From: AM-0621 sp964386705
Lineage (GTDB): Bacteria > Planctomycetota > Planctomycetia > Planctomycetales > Planctomycetaceae
Length of the DNA stretch: 64,000 nucleotides
Direction of reading: 5' to 3'
NCBI GenBank assembly: GCA_964386705.1
Contig: CAYLTY010000004.1
Span: 16,045 to 80,044, forward strand
Shown one piece after another: positions 62,445-64,000 of this stretch (its first letter is position 1; each line of letters opens with the position of its first letter). The notes under the pieces are model-generated. The model did not search any database. It saw only the letters and a program-made list of their open reading frames with translations, and was not told the origin of the DNA. The position numbers and the translations under genes were made by a program.

Positions 62445-64000
62445 TTAGTTGCGGCCACCGATCTTACCACGCAGGACTTCGATGCCTTTCTCAACGTCGG
62501 CATCTTCGGCTTCGCGACGTGATGTCGGACGGAAGCGAGCGGTGCGTTCATCAGGCAGTTCCACCAGAACGTCAGGCTCAACACCAACGTGACCGTAGGT
62601 ATTGCCGTTCGGTGAGTAGAACCGGGCAGTCGTCAATCGCAAGCCAGTGCTCTTGCCGACATGGAAGATGCTCTGCACTGACCATTTTCCATACGTCTTG
62701 CGACCGACAATCGTGCCGCGATTCAGGTCACGCACGCAGCCAGCCACAATCTCACTGGCACTGGCACTGTCGCCGTCGGTCAGCAGAACCAGAGGCACCG
62801 TCACTGCACCATTCTGCTGAGCACGGTAGGTCCAGTTCTGATCAGTAGAGCGACCCTTCGTCGAAACCAGCACACCGTTATCAACCAGACGATCCAGGAC
62901 TTCGACCGCGGCAGTCAGCAAACCACCGGGGTTGCCTCGCACGTCGAGGATCAAGCCCTTCATACCCTGACGTTGCAGGCTGGTCATCGCTTCATCGAAC
63001 TCACGTGAGGTCGACTTCTGGAAACCGGCCAGCTTCACATAAGCAATCTGATTGACGGTATCGACGAACTTCACATCTTGAACGCTCTTCACATGCACTT
63101 CGCGGCGGTTGAGCACAGCTTCGATCGGCTTGCCCTCGTCACGAGCGACCTTCAGGCGAACTCGGCTGCCCGAGTGTCCCTTCAGCATGTTGGCCGCTTC
63201 GTCGATCGTCGCCTTGCGGACGTCGGCATTATCAATCGCGATGATGTGATCGCCCTTCTTCAGACCGGCCGCAGACGCAGGGCTTTCGGGCAGCACATTG
63301 ACCAGCAACATGCCCTTACCTTCGGCCGCCTTCATCTCAACGCCGATGCCGACGAACTCGCCATCAATATTACTGTAGAGGTCAGCCAGACGATCAGCGG
63401 TCAGGAAGCCGCTGTAATCATCGAGCGAATTGCAGCCGCCGAAAATGTATTCCATCACGATGGCCGCAGGCTGAATGCCCAGGTTCTGATGAGTAATCCG
63501 ACCGACCTGCTGAGCAATCGCCCGGGCCTGCTCACGGTCACCCGCTTCGCGGTTCCAGAACTTCTCACGCAGGGTCTGACGAACTCGCAGAATGTTTTCC
63601 TTGCGAGCCGCCCGATCCTGGTCCGAACGAGCTGCCGGAAGGTTCGCTTCCAGGAACTTCGGATTGGCGAGGGCGATATAGACGCTCTCGGTGCCGTGAG
63701 CGACCACCGACTTGTAGCTCAGATCATCGACGAAGTTGCGACGCACGTTGGACAGCAACTCGTCGTACAGTTCCAGAGCTGAACCTTCAGACATCGCCAG
63801 CAGCGACGCCTGGAAGCTCTTGTCCGAGTAGCGGCGTTCGATCTTGAAGTGAGCCTTCGCACGGCGTTTGCCGTACACGAGGGACTCATCATCGGGCCAC
63901 CGCTTCAGGGCATTTTCATAATGTTGAACGGCATCAAGCCACTTGGCAGAGCGTTCGAGTTCCTCGCCGATGGACAGCGCGCTGCGGCTGTCATCGAGAT
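62445..64000 (-). CDS. C-terminal processing protease (S41 family), partial
   Basis: The gene runs off the right edge, so its start is not in the window; the frame stays open through 64000. The visible part begins with a TPR-like helix pair (EELERSAKWLDAVQHYENAL), then a PDZ domain (about FVGIGVEMKAAEGKGMLLVN to LKVARDEGKPIEA) and a S41 catalytic domain. The nucleophile serine is in TDGDSASASEIVAG and the general base lysine in GRKTYGKWSVQ. The substrate-groove motif LDVRGNPGG is present. These proteases trim the C-termini of exported proteins, and in many bacteria act in the periplasm. The N-terminal TPR extension is unusual for classic CtpA. Confidence 0.92.
   Translation of the reverse strand, partial: LDDSRSALSIGEELERSAKWLDAVQHYENALKRWPDDESLVYGKRRAKAHFKIERRYSDKSFQASLLAMSEGSALELYDELLSNVRRNFVDDLSYKSVVAHGTESVYIALANPKFLEANLPAARSDQDRAARKENILRVRQTLREKFWNREAGDREQARAIAQQVGRITHQNLGIQPAAIVMEYIFGGCNSLDDYSGFLTADRLADLYSNIDGEFVGIGVEMKAAEGKGMLLVNVLPESPASAAGLKKGDHIIAIDNADVRKATIDEAANMLKGHSGSRVRLKVARDEGKPIEAVLNRREVHVKSVQDVKFVDTVNQIAYVKLAGFQKSTSREFDEAMTSLQRQGMKGLILDVRGNPGGLLTAAVEVLDRLVDNGVLVSTKGRSTDQNWTYRAQQNGAVTVPLVLLTDGDSASASEIVAGCVRDLNRGTIVGRKTYGKWSVQSIFHVGKSTGLRLTTARFYSPNGNTYGHVGVEPDVLVELPDERTARFRPTSRREAEDADVEKGIEVLRGKIGGRN

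Overview
The window looks like chromosomal DNA of a mesophilic, moderately GC-rich member of the Planctomycetes (order Planctomycetales). The evidence is the gene content: a PVC-type haem-binding CxxCH dehydrogenase with a carbohydrate-binding-like N-terminus, DUF1800 and ThuA proteins, an arylsulfatase, a Gfo/Idh/MocA oxidoreductase, PQQ-like propeller proteins, a very large secreted repeat protein with a planctomycete-style N-terminus (LETRWVLAG), and many secreted proteins with no recognised function. I found no rRNA, tRNA, CRISPR array, phage or insertion sequence with a transposase. About 53 genes are supported; one is frameshifted and one runs off the right edge.

Layout. 1-8.1 kb: housekeeping and conserved small genes (P-loop kinase, FxsA, YqgE, PIG-L deacetylase, DUF4058, an aspartoacylase/DoeB-like deacylase, DUF58). 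8.4-15.6 kb: secreted proteins (class II cytochrome c, two Tat-type proteins), QueD, ThuA, DUF1800 and mannose-6-phosphate isomerase. 15.8-24 kb: a solitary HicB, a small lipoprotein, a leftward FAH-hydrolase/RluD/TPR operon, a zinc-ribbon miniprotein and two large exported proteins. 24-30 kb: an iron-sulfur assembly locus, all leftward, in transcription order sufR, nuoB-like, sufC, sufB, Nudix hydrolase, sufD, with a dyad operator just before sufR. 30.2-31.4 kb: a small membrane protein and a FliA-type sigma factor ending in a strong terminator. 31.4-45 kb: catabolic and exported genes (frameshifted sulfatase, oxidoreductase, giant PVC cytochrome, a GxxExxY gene between two inverted-repeat cassettes, a phosphodiesterase, a PQQ propeller, HEAT and TPR proteins). 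45-54 kb: a DUF4261 protein, a TPR-glycosyltransferase-like protein, then a beta-barrel outer-membrane protein followed by a decahaem-type cytochrome with LVIVD repeats. 54.5-59.6 kb: a 1703-residue adhesin-like protein with two cyclophilin domains. 59.9-64 kb: TerC, a DUF479-like protein, a sugar-phosphate epimerase, and a C-terminal processing protease cut by the window edge.

How the genes may work together. The suf locus is a self-regulated Fe-S assembly unit without an adjacent cysteine desulfurase; a Complex I subunit that carries a [4Fe-4S] cluster and a Nudix enzyme are embedded in it. The barrel/decahaem pair has the organisation of a porin-cytochrome electron conduit. Several short palindromic repeat families occur between genes, often just past stop codons. 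The strongest leads are the barrel/decahaem pair, the GxxExxY gene bracketed by duplicated inverted repeats, the suf locus with its operator and guest genes, and the duplicated cyclophilin modules.
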